Assembly: GCA_012934845.2 (NCBI GenBank)
Contig: WNNJ02003665.1
Location: 1-64,000 of the forward strand
Reading direction: 5' to 3'
DNA: 64,000 nucleotides
DNA from: Pomphorhynchus laevis
Lineage: Eukaryota > Acanthocephala > Palaeacanthocephala > Echinorhynchida > Pomphorhynchidae
How positions within the stretch are numbered: position 1 is the first letter of the stretch; the number at the start of each line of letters is the position of its first letter. A program made the translations under genes and the position numbers. The notes under the pieces were generated by a model. That model had not been told where the DNA came from, did not search any database, and worked only from the letters and a program-made list of their open reading frames with translations. This document shows, piece by piece, positions 33,311 to 45,204 of this stretch.

Positions 33311-33312
33311 TG
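33175..33312. repeat. 13-bp tandem repeat in LINE 5' UTR
   Basis: About ten copies of gattgctcgttgt / gattgcttgttgt, immediately upstream (minus strand) of the LINE start codon. The related 5' end at 35735-35780 carries looser copies of the same word (caatcaatcaatt). Confidence 0.9.
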
Positions 33313-33660
33313 AATTGTAATTAGATCTTGTTTCGCCGGTTTCGTTGGAGTTATTCGATTATGTGTACGTATATTAGATCTTGTATTTACTTTAGATTGT
33401 GTGTTATTTTATCTCAAACGTATTTACTTTAGATTTTAAATTTTTTAAATTAATAATATTAATGTAGTGATTTATTAAAGCCACTCCGCCTTTCGGATTG
33501 GGCATATAAAAAAGATTATAAGATAACTAATATAAAGTATAACAAATATTAATAATATTATTAATAATACGTGTAATATGTAATGTGATGTAATATATAA
33601 TATAAATAAAAATATATAATATGTAATGTACTATGTAATATAATATGTAATACGATTCGA
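33313..33660. other. LINE 5' flank and AT-rich DNA
   Basis: Up to about 33430 it may be LINE leader (attgaattgtaattag shared in inverted form with 35700-35745). The rest is AT-rich without features. Confidence 0.4.
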
Positions 33661-35130
33661 CAATTTGTAATGATATTGATTTTCTTCAAAATTATTTAAA
33701 TAATTTAATAGATACATATTTTAAACTTGGCTACTATAAAAATAACATCAAGCACAAAAAATAGTAAAATATATAAATCAACACATTAATATATAGAATA
33801 AATTTAAACCCCTAAATGACAAAAATGTTTATAGAAATGTTAATGTCTTTTAGGAGGCAATAAATATAATAAAATATTATATAAAATAAAATTAAATATA
33901 AGTATAATATTATATTATATTAATTTAAGTTTAATATTATATTATTATATTATTATAAAATCTTAAAATATAAAAAACTAGTAATTTTTAAAACAGGATA
34001 TACCACACCAAACCGATTAATATTATAAATAATATTAATATTATAATATTAATATTGTCATATATTTATGTATTTCGCTGAAAATAATTTTCATTACAAT
34101 TACTTAAAAACAATAAGTGCGCGATTTAAAATAGGTTAATATAAAAATAAAATCAAACAGAAAATAGTAAAATATATAAATCAACACAATAATATTAAAA
34201 ATAAATTTAAAATCATAAGCGGAAAATTTTTATGGATAATAAATAATATACTTTGTATTAGAATAAGATACTTGATAATCAAATCTAGATATACAAATCT
34301 AGATTTAGCAGATATTGAAGATGCATTAGAAAAATTAATTAATCTTATATTCGGAAAAAGATATACACATACCTGTTATAATAATTATAACGCATATCTA
34401 ACAAAAAATAAACCATAAAGTAAATACAAATATATGGATAAAATTGAATTAATAGAATCCTTAGATATTTTGATAAATCAAAATTATTTAAAAGTAGGGA
34501 CATCTATATTTTGACAAATAAAAGGTGTTCCAATGTGAGGTAATAGTAGCTCAATTATACCTGACTTATTTTTAAAATTTATAATTTAATGCTAGCAATT
34601 TTTATTCAATAAGCGAACAAATTTATCCAGGTAGCCTTATTCTTAATAAAGCAATATCAATGATAAAGAAACTATATATCTTGATATAAACTTTAAATTA
34701 ACATCAATTAAAACTAGTTTTAATTAATATCGTAAAGATGACATTTAAATTTACAAGAAAAACATTTTTGCATGAGCATTGATGATATAAGTTTATAAGT
34801 GAACAAATTTATTCAGGTAGCCTTATTCTTATTAAAATCAATATTAATGATAAGGAAGGTGTATATCTTGATATGAACATTAAATTAACATTAACTAAAA
34901 CTACTTAATTTATATCGTAAAGATGACATATTTAAATTTACAAGAAACATATTTTTGCATGAGCATTCATGCATACCATATAATATAAAATATAATACAT
35001 TAAATAATGAAATTTTAAGAATTGCAACAATATGTAATGATATTGGCTTTCTTAAAAATCATATTTAGACAAAAGGTATTTCAATGGGTGGTAATAGTAG
35101 CCCAATTATAGTTGACTTGTTAAAAAAATA
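33655..35130 (+). mobile_element. Cluster of Penelope-like (YIDD family) fragments
   Basis: Several partial copies in direct orientation. 33655-33800 matches the C-terminal words (NNLIDTYFKL). 34280-34560 has LDLADIEDALEKLINLIF and GTSIF.QIKGVP. 34580-34780 and 34785-34990 repeat the NLYRKDD...FTRN..LHEH block. 35060-35130 has RQKVFQWVVIVAQL-type sequence. All are broken, and each is a different slice of the same ORF. Confidence 0.6.
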
Positions 35131-35170
35131 AATCTTAATTATATGAATATATAAAATAAATTCGAGTAAG

Positions 35171-35213
35171 TACACTGGTGCTGATCTTACGGAGTAAGAT
35201 CAGCACCAGTGTA
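35171..35213. repeat. Perfect 20-bp hairpin
   Basis: TACACTGGTGCTGATCTTAC, GGA, then its exact reverse complement. It lies directly upstream of a hammerhead-like motif. Confidence 0.9.
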
Positions 35214-35224
35214 CGGAGTAAGCA

Positions 35225-35325
35225 AATAATAAGGATCGAAACGTGAAATTTATGTCTGGGTCACCAGCTGATGAGACCCACCCAAGCTGATTAGTAGCGT
35301 CCTGCTGTATCAAGAATAGGAACTA
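35225..35325 (+). ncRNA. Hammerhead-like motif, fourth type
   Basis: In order: GGATC (II), GAAAC, ACG (III), CACCAG (I), CTGATGA, GACCC (II; 4 of 5 pairs), then AGCGTC (III plus GTC), then CTGCTG (I). Core boxes are intact. Helices are short and less certain than in the 5.9-kb type. Same strand order. Confidence 0.4.
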
Positions 35326-35329
35326 AACC

Positions 35330-35680
35330 TGTTAGGATAATATCGTACAACAATCAAAAGAATCTTAGCTCATAAATTCAATCAAGTTAGATAAAATTAT
35401 GAAATTTAAAAATTGCAACAATATGTAATGATATTGGCTTTCTTCAAAATCATTTAAATAATTTAATGGATACATATTTTAAACTAGGATACTATAAGTG
35501 TTTAAAAAAAATCTAAATTGTATAAAGATTTGAAATATATGCTTCGATACATTGATAATATATGTGTATTTAACTCTAATAAATTTTATTCAATAAATAA
35601 AGAAAATTTATAATTGAAAGAAAAAAATTTATAATTCATAATAATTTTTGATTTATAATTTAAAATTTATAAAAATTTAG
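35330..35680 (+). mobile_element. Penelope-like (YIDD family) scraps
   Basis: 35400-35490 repeats the C-terminal words (CNDIGFLQNHLNNLMDTYFKL). 35520-35600 encodes YMLRYIDNICVFNSNKFYSI, motif C with the second Asp changed to Asn. Then AT-rich sequence. Confidence 0.6.
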
Positions 35681-35699
35681 AAAAGAAGAAAATCTATAA

Positions 35700-36020
35700 T
35701 TGTTCAAGCTAATTACAATAATTAAGTACATACAATTCAATCAAGACGATCAATCAATTGCAAGACAATCAATCAATTCAACAAATGTCAACTCGATGTT
35801 GTGGTTGCAATGGTCCGACAGCGGTGTGCAGAAGTTGTGTTTGTGCAAAGAACGGTGTGCAGTATATTAATTGTTCGGCACCAAAATGTGCAAATCGTAT
35901 TCCGCCAGCTGGAAAGGATGCCTCCTATGGATCTTTATCATCAGCTGGAAAGGACGCCTCCTATGGATCTTTATCATCAGCTGGTCAGGTTCAACGCAGT
36001 CAAACTGCAGCTACACACGC
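35700..36020 (+). mobile_element. LINE 5' end of the Cys-rich (YADD/zinc-knuckle) type
   Basis: ATG at 35785 or in-frame upstream. The product starts RCCGCNGPTAVCRSCVC and continues CSAPKCANR, matching the N-terminus of the LINE at 30.7-33.2 kb. A 36-bp tandem repeat (SAGKDASYGSLS, about 2.5 copies, 35907-35984) follows. The frame then runs into a different LINE's ORF1 at about 36040. Confidence 0.7.
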
Positions 36021-39000
36021 TCATACTAATATCAATGAGCTCGTGTCCTTTGAATTAAAATGTACAACTCCAGGTTGCAACGTATATTCTGCTGTGAAAA
36101 CTCCAGTTTAACTATCATGTAAATTATTTCTCCGTGATTTCTATTGTGGTTATTGTGCTGACAAACATATAGCCGCACAATCAGAGTTAGTCAGTTCTCT
36201 TGAGAGTGAGCTGACTGAAATCAAACGACAAATAAATGCTTCACCACCGTGTAATTCCCAAGCTCAACATTTAAATCTTCTAGGCTTAAATCTAGTGATA
36301 TGCTTGATGGACCCTCGTGGAGTGATGTCGTGAGTGGGAAGGTTCGTAGAGAGATTGTACGGGCAGTATTAGCTACTACAAGCAACGAGAACAAAAATGC
36401 GTCCAGCTTACAAAGCTTGCGTTCTATTGAAAAGGAAAGTAAACGCTCCTCAACAGTAATCATAAAGAACTTTCCTATTTCAGATGATGATCATACAGAA
36501 ATCTTAAAGCTTTTTCAAGAGATAGGCTGCGCAAATCCGAATTTTCGACAATTTCAAATTCGTCGATTTCCTGCTAAGCGCTCTGATATCCCACCTTGGC
36601 TGTTACTTACTTCTAGTCCGTCATTTAGTAAATACATCCTTTCTATAGCTCCGAAATTACGACATACTGCTTTATACGGTAAAGTCTGCATAATGCCTGA
36701 CCTTTCTCTCGCATAACACGAGATAAGAACCTTCTTGTGAACCAACTCAGATATGGGAGAATTGTAGAACCGAGCAAATAAATCATTTTTCAAAACCTTC
36801 TTGTGAACCAACTCAGAGAGAGGAGAATTGTAGAACCAAACAAATAAATCATTTTTCATTCGCAACAATAGAGTCATTCAATTATCAAATTCCACTAGTT
36901 CAAATAATTGCCCCGTAATCACTTTTAACAAGGATAAGGTTACAATCGCAGGTGCAGAGACTACACCTGTATTCGATCCAAACCCTGGGATACTGGAGCG
37001 TAACTATCGACATCCTAGAAATACAGATCTTGCCATATGACTGGAATAGGGTGTTATCGAACATCAAACAAGCGTCAATTCTCCTTTATCTTTTCCCACA
37101 TCGTCAGTATTGTTTGGACTAATAAACATTAGTCCAAACAAAGTTGATTTCGCTCTGCACATTTTCGACGAAAACCACATTTTGCTCTTGTGTATTACAG
37201 AATCATGGCATTCTTCAGATGATCTGTGCATCTGTCGTCTACACTCACTAAATTTAAATGTTATTCATCGTCCACATTCGAAGTATTAAACGTCAATCAA
37301 CTATGGCGGTCTTGTATGTTTCGCATTATCCACTGTTCCGCGTGCCATCCACGACATTCCCATCGAACCTACGTCTTTTGAGCTAATGTATTTCTCAGCA
37401 TCTAATCTTAATGATCGTTACAACTTCATCTTACTATATCGTCCTGGTTCCATTGGTCAGAGCAACACTTTTTTCGACGAATTTTACGATCTCTTCTTAA
37501 ACATTGACGCACCTGACCCAATAATCCTTCTCGGCGATTTCAACATTCATCTTGAATGCCCAACCTCTCGAAACGCTGCACGTCCTTTTTCAATAATTGG
37601 TGATCTCGGATTCGTTTATTAAAACACTGATGCTACACATATTTTGGAAGGAATCATAGATGGTTTCTTTTCGCGAACTCCCTCGCATCTCAACCTGTGT
37701 GCCACCTTGCTTGATACCGGTATTTCTGATCATTTTCTTCTTTCCTTACAATTACATTCCTTTCCCGATTTTCCTTCTACATCTCGCTCTCATCGATCTT
37801 GGAAACTTCTTGATTTAGCGGCTATTTCAAAATTATCTGGTAAGCTCTTTAGATTTGTCTCTTTCATCATTTGTAAGTATTCTTGCGAATAACTTTGAAT
37901 CATGCATTACCCAAATTCTTGATAAAATATTACCTTTAAAGATTTTTGTTCCACGACGTTCTCATCAAGCTGCTTGGTTTGATTGTGAATGTGTCACTGC
38001 CAAACGTTTACTGCGTCGTTGTCATCGCCTGTATCTTAGAACACATCGAAGAAATGTTTCTTTGGCAGATACGGCCAGATTATCTTTCAAAGATGCTCGT
38101 AAACAATACTATGAAACATAAATCACTTGCTTACTGGCGTGCAAAAATTGAACCTCCTTCTTCTCCACGCAATTTGTGGTCTTCCATTAAAAACTTACTT
38201 GGACGTTCATGTCCGAAATCAACACTGTTTCCTTGCATTTATGCTGAACACCTTCGTGATAAGCTTACTGCAAACATATCCACTCTTGCTTCCATTAATG
38301 ACGACTTTTCTTTTGTTTTGAATTATCATTTGCCGGAACTTTTCTACTTTACCGTTATACATCCTCAGCAAGTATTAACTGCACTAACGCGGTTACCAAA
38401 CACGACATCTATCCGAGATATTATCCCAACTAATGTATTGAAATCTTGCATCCACACACTTCTACCTTATTTGTGTATTCTTTTAAATTCGTCAATTCGG
38501 TATTCGACGTATCCTGATTACTTTAAAGTCGCCATTATACGGTCACTTGTGAAGCGATCATCTCTTGATCCCTTGATTCCTTCTTCGTACAGACCAATTT
38601 CTCACCTACCGACAATCTCCAAACTTTTTAACGTATAATCTTACATCAAATAAGTGACTATCTGAAGGTAAATAACCTGTTTCCTTCTTCTCAATATGCT
38701 TATCGTAAACATCATTCAACACTTACTGCATGCACTCAAATCTTTGACCATTTACTTGTCGCCATTGATAAGAGTCGTGTTGGTCTTATTATAGCGCTCG
38801 ATTTAGCTTCAGCCTTTGATGTCATTGACCATCAAATTCTCCTTACATGTCTTCGTCACCGATACGGTTTCTCATCTAGTGTTATCAAATGGTTCCGATC
38901 ATATCTAACTCACTTCTATGACTATTCTCGAAATTTCATTTGATTCCCACCTGTCATTTCTTCCTTTAATCAGACACAAAGCTCAATGCTGTTTTCTTAT

Positions 39001-39595
39001 CTTGAGGGACATTAGGCAAGTAAGACATCATCTCGATACTCTCACTACGTTGAAATTAGTGAATTCTCTTCTGATTTCCAAACTTGGTTATTCTGTCAGT
39101 CTTCTTATTAATTATCCGAAATCATCGCTCAAATCTTTGCAAAGTATTCTAAATTCGGCTGTTAGAGTTATTTTTCACTTAAGGAAATTCGATCACATAT
39201 CGCGTTATTCTTATTCGCTGTCTTGGCTAGACATCACGAACCGCATAAGGTTTAAACTAGCATGCTTTATATGGAATATCATAAATGCCAACACCCCTTC
39301 ACAGCTCATTTTACCTACATTATCCAGTAAATACACAACTTCTATTTCGCTTCGCGGTCATTCTACAAGATCAAGATTATATGTTCCACGTCATTTTTCG
39401 CTCACCGCGCATCGATTATACTCAATTGCAGGGCTAAACTGTGGAATAATCTTCCCTCAAATGTTACTGCATCATCTTCATATTTACTATTTAAAATATG
39501 TTTATTAACATTTCTACGGAATCCTAATTTATAATTTTTTTTTGTCATTTTAGTGGGCTTGTTGGTTACTGATAGTCACATTTGCCACTTAAAAA
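36020..39595 (+). mobile_element. CR1/L2-like LINE, family B, nearly full length but broken
   Basis: ORF1 region (36040-36720): CTTPGCNVYSA zinc-finger-like start, coiled segment, and RRM-like FPISDDDHTEILKLFQEIG...MPDLSLA. A 66-bp tandem repeat lies at 36728-36860. ORF2 endonuclease: LLCITESWHSSDD, LYRPGS, ILLGDFNIH (37386-37622) and GISDHFLLSLQL. RT: SSYRPISHLPTISKLFN, RKHHSTLTAC and IIALDLASAFDVIDHQILL (motif A). Motifs B and C are absent: at about 38910 the frame jumps to LEISFDSHLSFLPLI, then the C-terminal region (38918-39508). So the copy has an internal deletion around the YADD box plus frame breaks. Confidence 0.8.
36728..36860. repeat. 66-bp tandem duplication
   Basis: aaccttcttgtgaaccaact occurs at 36728 and again at 36794, within the ORF1-ORF2 junction of the LINE. 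Confidence 0.85.
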
Positions 39596-39750
39596 CATTT
39601 GCTTCTTCTTAAAATGGCTACCATAAGAATATAAGCAAACAAGTATATTGGATAATCGTTTCCAATAGAGTATTCGAGATATTTACGGATATATTCGATA
39701 TATATTACCTTTATATTAAAAAATATAAAGATATTTGCACACATATTTAC

Positions 39751-39802
39751 ACTTGATATTTGCACACATTTTATATTTATAAAATGTGTGCAAATATCAA
39801 GT
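39751..39802. repeat. Perfect 52-bp palindrome
   Basis: acttgatatttgcacacatt, then a ttata/tt/tataa centre, then the exact complement. It sits at the 5' edge of a Penelope-like fragment. Confidence 0.9.
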
Positions 39803-41110
39803 AAATATAAATATATGGATAAAATTGAATTAAAAGAATCCTTAAATATTTTGATAAATCAAAATTATTTAAAGGTAGGGACATCTATATTTAGACAAAT
39901 AAAAGGTGTTAAAATTGGTGGAAATAGTAGACCAATTATAGCTGACTTATTTTTAAACTTTATAGAATATGAATTTGTTCATAACTGTGTAAAATGTCAA
40001 TCAAAATTTTATAAAGATAATAAATATATGTTTCGATACATTGATGATATTTGTGTATTAAACTCTAAAAATTTTTTACTCAATAAGTTAACAAATTCAT
40101 CCAAGTATTGACTTTGTTCAAAATGATTTATATAATTTTATAGATGCATATTTTAAACTAGGTTATTTTAAAATTATCATTAAATAGAAAATAGTAAAAT
40201 ATATAAATCAACACAATATTATTAAAAATAAATTTAAACTTTTCAAGCGGAAAATTTAATGGATGGAAAAATTAATTAATGCTATATTCAGAAATAGATA
40301 TGCATAATAATAGCTATTATAGATAATAACTATAACGCCTATTTTACAAAAGTACAACCATCAAATAGATTAAAATATATAGATAAAATTAAATTATTAG
40401 AATCCTTAAATATATTAATAAATCAAAATTATTTAAAAGTAGGGGCATCTATATCTAGACAAATAAAAGATGTTCCAATTGAAGGTAATGTTAGCCTAAT
40501 TATAGCTGACTTATTTTTAAGCTTTATGGAATATAAGTTTGTTCAGAACTCTTTAAGAAATAAATCTAAATTGTATAAAGATATGAGATATATGTTTCGA
40601 TATATTGATAATATATGTGCACTTACTCTAACAATTTTTATTCAATAAATGAACAAATTTATCCAGGTAGCCTTATTCTCAATAAAAAAATATTGATGAT
40701 AAAGAAGGTATATATTTAGATATAGACATTAAATTTACATCAATTAAAACTACTTTTAATTTATATCGTAAAGATGACATTTAAATTTACAAAAATATAT
40801 TTTTGTATGCTCATTCATGTATACCATATAATATTAAATATAATACATTAAATTATGAAATTTTAAGAAACGCAACAATTTGTAAAGATATTTGTTTTCT
40901 TTAAAATCATTTAAATAATTTAATAAATACATATTTTAAACTAGATTACTAACACTGTTTAAAAATAAATCTAAATTATATAAACATATGACATATGTTT
41001 CGATATGTTGATGATAAATGTGTATTTAAATCTAGCGAACAAATTTATCCTTATATCCTTATTCTTAATAAAACTAATATTAATGATAAAGAAGATATAT
41101 ATATCTAAAA
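39785..41110 (+). mobile_element. Penelope-like (YIDD family) fragments, best RT copy
   Basis: The first piece has an open frame of 107 codons (39788-40111). It reads KYMDKIELKESLNILINQNY, RQIKGVKIGGNSRPIIADLF (motif B), and YMFRYIDDICVLNSKNF (motif C, intact YIDD). It is followed out of frame by IDAYFKLGYF. Two further partial copies follow head-to-tail at about 40260-40780 (FRYIDNICA) and 40780-41100. The three are overlapping slices of the same region. None is intact. Confidence 0.7.
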
Positions 41111-41460
41111 AGGAACATATATCTCATTAGATGAGAAAATACATAATCTGGCGGAAAACAGCAGTTCCTCATTACGATATCTAATCTTAATTCTAAGGCA
41201 TTAATATCAATTGATCGTTGAAAATAACCTTAAAGATTAAGATATGTCCATATTTAAATTTATTTTTAATTTAACATATGTACTCTCAGCTAAGTGATTG
41301 GATTTCTAAGTGATCGGAATTTTTGTATGTTGTTTCAAAGATGACGACGTTTGATTTCCAAAAGTTCAATTTGCTCCTTATTTTTAAAATATTTTGTTAA
41401 GCATGTATACAAATTTTGTCACTTTTGATTAAATTTTTCTACTCAACGAACTTATTCTTG
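41110..41460. other. AT-rich DNA with a decayed ribozyme-repeat scrap
   Basis: 41130-41200 resembles the second-type repeat (gaaaatacataatct, gcggaaaacagcagttcctc) but lacks CTGATGA. Otherwise nothing seen. Confidence 0.35.
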
Positions 41461-41466
41461 GATAAG

Positions 41467-41573
41467 TGCAAAGAAAATTCGACGTGCTAAGGATAGAAAA
41501 TAAACTTGGGATTGAATCAAAATACAAGAAGGCAAGGGCACAGGCCATAAAGAAGAGCAATGAAAATATTCCG
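41467..41573 (+). CDS. Possible isolated exon, unrecognised
   Basis: Open between an AG at 41465-41466 and a GTAATT at 41574. It reads QRKFDVLRIENKLGIESKYK, then KARAQAIKKSNENIP. The codons are much less AT-rich than the surroundings and the peptide is strongly charged, which suggests real coding sequence. No family is recognised. It could be an exon of an unseen gene or a decayed element piece. Confidence 0.3.
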
Positions 41574-41632
41574 GTAATTTTGTAATCTACGTCTTATGGG
41601 CTTTTATGTAAACTCTATTGCTATATGCTTAT

Positions 41633-42466
41633 TCTCCCACATTTCTCAAGTCCTGTTCATATCCTTTCTAATTTTCCTTTTCTTTAACGACTCATCTTTT
41701 CTTTTTCGGTTTTTACACTAAAGAATAGTACGCATTTTAGTTGCTACTAACGCGGCTCGTGTATAAGCATGATATCCAAATAGTGGTCTCGTTTGATACA
41801 TTTTGTGTGAACTCAATTGCTATATGCTTTAAGTTATCTAATGTTAAAAAACTAACTTGTAAAATATCTCTACAGCATTTTATATTTTTTTCTATGTAGA
41901 TAATACTTCTTGCTTATAAAACAAAAACGTCTGACATTTGTAACTTACACGTTTCATTCAAACACTTTCATTTGAGACGATTTTTCAAATATACTATTCT
42001 ATATAAATAGTATACACTCGCACCTATTTCTAAATTTTCTACGTATCTGTCAACAGTTTCAATTCGTAAGTAAAATTTTAAGATAGCATTTTTAGCTCTG
42101 AAGTAGTAGCTGTTTATATTATCCATGCATAATAAGAAACATCACTTCCAACATGTTCTTTGATTTTTAAACTAACACTTACATCATTATACCAAATTAA
42201 AGAATTTATACTTCCACATGTCTAATTTATTTACCATATCTTAAGATGACACTACGTTATTTAATAATGATATATTGTATTTTTAGCTAAGAACATTTTA
42301 CTTTAAAATATATATTTATATTTAAATATTAACTAATTTAATATCTATTTAATATTTGATTGTTAACAAGCTAAACTACTTAAAATGTTTTGATCATTAA
42401 ATATTATTTTTTGATTTGTTAAATTAATTTGAATTGATTTTACTTTTAATATATAGTTTTTATATA
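41633..42466. repeat. 834-bp direct repeat, copy 1
   Basis: Nearly identical to 44371-45204. I count about eight base differences, roughly 1%. No long ORF. The function is unknown. The ends are not TG...CA, so I do not call it an LTR. Confidence 0.9.
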
Positions 42467-44045
42467 CATTATGGCTCGAAGGCATTAGATGCTTGTCTCG
42501 GAGTAAATACTCGAACTGCTTGGCTCTTACTTACAGCTAGAGATTTTTTCAAACATAAGAAGCTTGCTTATAAAGCAACTTTGTCAGATAAATCAGTGGA
42601 AGCTGTCTACCAAAGGGCAAAGAGTACCAAGTACCATGTACCAAAGGGTTCCTAGTTAGTGTGGTGAACTGGGGTGGTGGTATTGATCTTTAAGAAAGGT
42701 GTCTGAAGATTGTGTTCTAATTTTTGAGGCATAACTTTTATTAGCAAAACTGATAAGCTATTTGTTTTGATTCTTGAGTAAAGGATACGGCCTTTTGTTT
42801 AGAGACAGTTGCAAGATGAGAAATTCGGCTTTCGTTCAGGTTGTGGAACTACGGATCAGCTGTTTACTCTCTCAACTATCGTTGAACAATCTTGTGAATT
42901 CGCTCAACCGGCCTACATGAGTTTTGTAAAGTTGGAGATTGCGCTTGACTGAGTTCCGTGAGAGAGTTTGTGGATTGTAGTAAAGGAGTGTGAATGATTA
43001 CACTATTTTCGGGTAGCTGCGACATCTTTGTAAAAACAAAGTATGAGTTTTGTTCGTGCTCTAGGAAGGAAGTCTGAATCATTTCCATTAGGCGTTGGGA
43101 TTTGTCAGGGTTGTCTATTGTCTTCACTTTTGTTTCTTGTGTACATGACCAAAATATCAAAACGGGCCGCCCTGCGGATTTTAGCCTTTAGCTCAGTTTC
43201 ATCGAGATACCATCTCTGCTTTTTGCAGATGACGTTGTTTTGTTAGTTTTCTGTCTTGAGGACTGACAATACCTACTAGATCGATTTACGATGGAATGCC
43301 ACGATGCAGGGATTTTGGTTAGTACCCCAAATACTGTCTCTAAGTGTTCGCCACTGATTTAGGTGCCAATTCTAATATTGATTGGGGAAAGTGTGTTTTT
43401 CTGATGGGGATGTGTTCAATTATCATGGCGTATTGTTCTTGAGGGACGGCAGGAACATTAAGGAGATTGAGAAGCGAATTTGTGCAGCTTATGCTGCAAT
43501 GCGTTCTTTGTACAAATATGTCGTTTGAAGCGAGAGTTGAATATTCTGGGCGAAGCTTTTGGTTTATTACGCAAACTTCGTTCCTATCTTAACCTATGGT
43601 CATGAACTTTGTGTAATGTCTAATAGAATAACATCTTCATTACAGTCAACTGAAATGAGGTTCCTACGCTGCGTGGGCGGTCTAAGCCTTAAAATAACGT
43701 TAGGAATTCGGTCATCTGGGATTGACTAGGAGTAAAGTCGCTACATCTCCACATCGAACGAAGAAAGTTATCTGAGGTGACTGCGACACGTTCTGCGGAT
43801 TTCTAAGGATCGCCTTACTTAGAGTGTCCTCCGGGATGGACTCTTTAGAAAGAGACCCAGAGGTAGACCTTTTTAATGTTGTTAAAAATATTAAAAGTTT
43901 AATTAAATTTAAAATACTTGTATTCCTTTAAAGCATTTCTTGTTCTTGTGTTTCAAATGTCATTTCAAAGACTTCTTTTGACTATAAAAGTAAGGTTAAA
44001 TATATAAAATGATTAAAGAAGTGTTTGTCAAAATGCATTTTAAAT
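42467..44045 (+). mobile_element. RTE-like LINE fragment
   Basis: 42470-42650 encodes a Lys-rich stretch (KKLAYKATLSDKSVEAVYQ) like the linker before the RT. The RT follows: GFRSGCGTTDQLFTLSTIVE (about 42830), FAQPAYMSFVKLEIALD (motif A, final residues changed), SMSFVRALGRKSESFPLGVG, QGCLLSSLLFLVYM (motif B), FADDVV-like sequence out of frame near 43225. The C-terminal part has YGHELCVMSNR and TEMRFLRCVGGLSL, and ends near 43870 (LERDPE). The 3' flank 43870-44045 matches 45900-46080. Many breaks. Confidence 0.75.
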
Positions 44046-44370
44046 TCGCAAAATTTATTTTTTGGTAATGAAGATAATGATGTTTTTGAAGCCGAAGCGT
44101 TTGAATGTTCTTTATATTTTGAAAACAGATTCATAGTACCATCCGTTGAGCCTATATTCGCGAAATGTTTGATTGTGCTTCAATGAAATACCTTGTCCAA
44201 TCTCAACCTAAGTGTGCTTTTTTGATGAACGCTCTTGATTTAACACCGAGCATATACATTCGATTAATCCTTTCTCCGAATTTTGCCTTCATCATGCCCG
44301 CTTCTCTCTTCCCCTTTTTACTTTGCTTCCTTTAACTCCATGTTTGTTTTTTTCTTACCAGTCACTTTAT
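44046..44370. other. Unassigned segment between RTE tail and second direct repeat
   Basis: A frame at about 44056-44180 reads NEDNDVFEAEAFECSLYFEN and may be coding. It is followed by CT-rich sequence. Not recognised. Confidence 0.3.
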
Positions 44371-45204
44371 TCTCCCACATTTCTCAAGTCCTGTTCATAT
44401 CCTTTCTAATTTTCCTTTTCTTTAACGACTCATCTTTTCTTTTTCGGTTTTTACACTAAAGAATAGTACGCATTTTAGTTGCTACTAACGCGGCTCGTGT
44501 ATAAGCATGATATCCAAATAATAGTCTCGTTTGATACATTTTGTGTGAACTCAATTGCTATATGCTTTAAGTTATCTAATGTTAAAAAACTAACTTGTAA
44601 AATATCTCTACAGCATTTTATATTTTTTTCTATGTAGATAATACTTCTTGCTTATAAAACAAAAACGTCTGACATTTGTAACTTACACGTTTCATTCAAA
44701 CACTTTCATTTGAGACGATTTTTCAAATATACTATTCTATATAAATAGTATACACTCGCACCTATTTCTAAATTTTCTACGTATCTGTCAACAGTTTCAA
44801 TTCGTAAGTAAAATTTTAAGATAGCATTTTTAGCTCTGAAGTAGTAGCTGTTTATATTATCCATGCATAATAAGAAACATTACTTCCAACATGTTCTTTG
44901 ATTTTTAAACTGACACTTACATCATTATACCAAATTAAAGAATTTATACTTCCACATGTCTAATTTATTTACCATATCTTAAGATGACAGTACGTTATTT
45001 AATAATGATATATTGTATTTTTAACTTAGAACATTTTACTTTAAAATATATATTTATATTTAAATATTAACTAATTTAATATCTATTTAATATTTGATTG
45101 TTAACAAGCCAAACTACTTAAAATGTTTTGATCATTAAATATTATTTTTTGATTTGTTAAATTAATTTGAATTGATTTTACTTTTAATATATAGTTTTTA
45201 TATA
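44371..45204. repeat. 834-bp direct repeat, copy 2
   Basis: Offset 2738 bp from copy 1. Both start ttctcccacatttctcaagt and end agtttttatata. Confidence 0.9.

Noticed and set aside
41633-45204. 834-bp repeats as LTRs of a retroelement
   Set aside because: The ends are not TG...CA, no LTR-element genes lie between, and the enclosed sequence is a far older RTE-like LINE.
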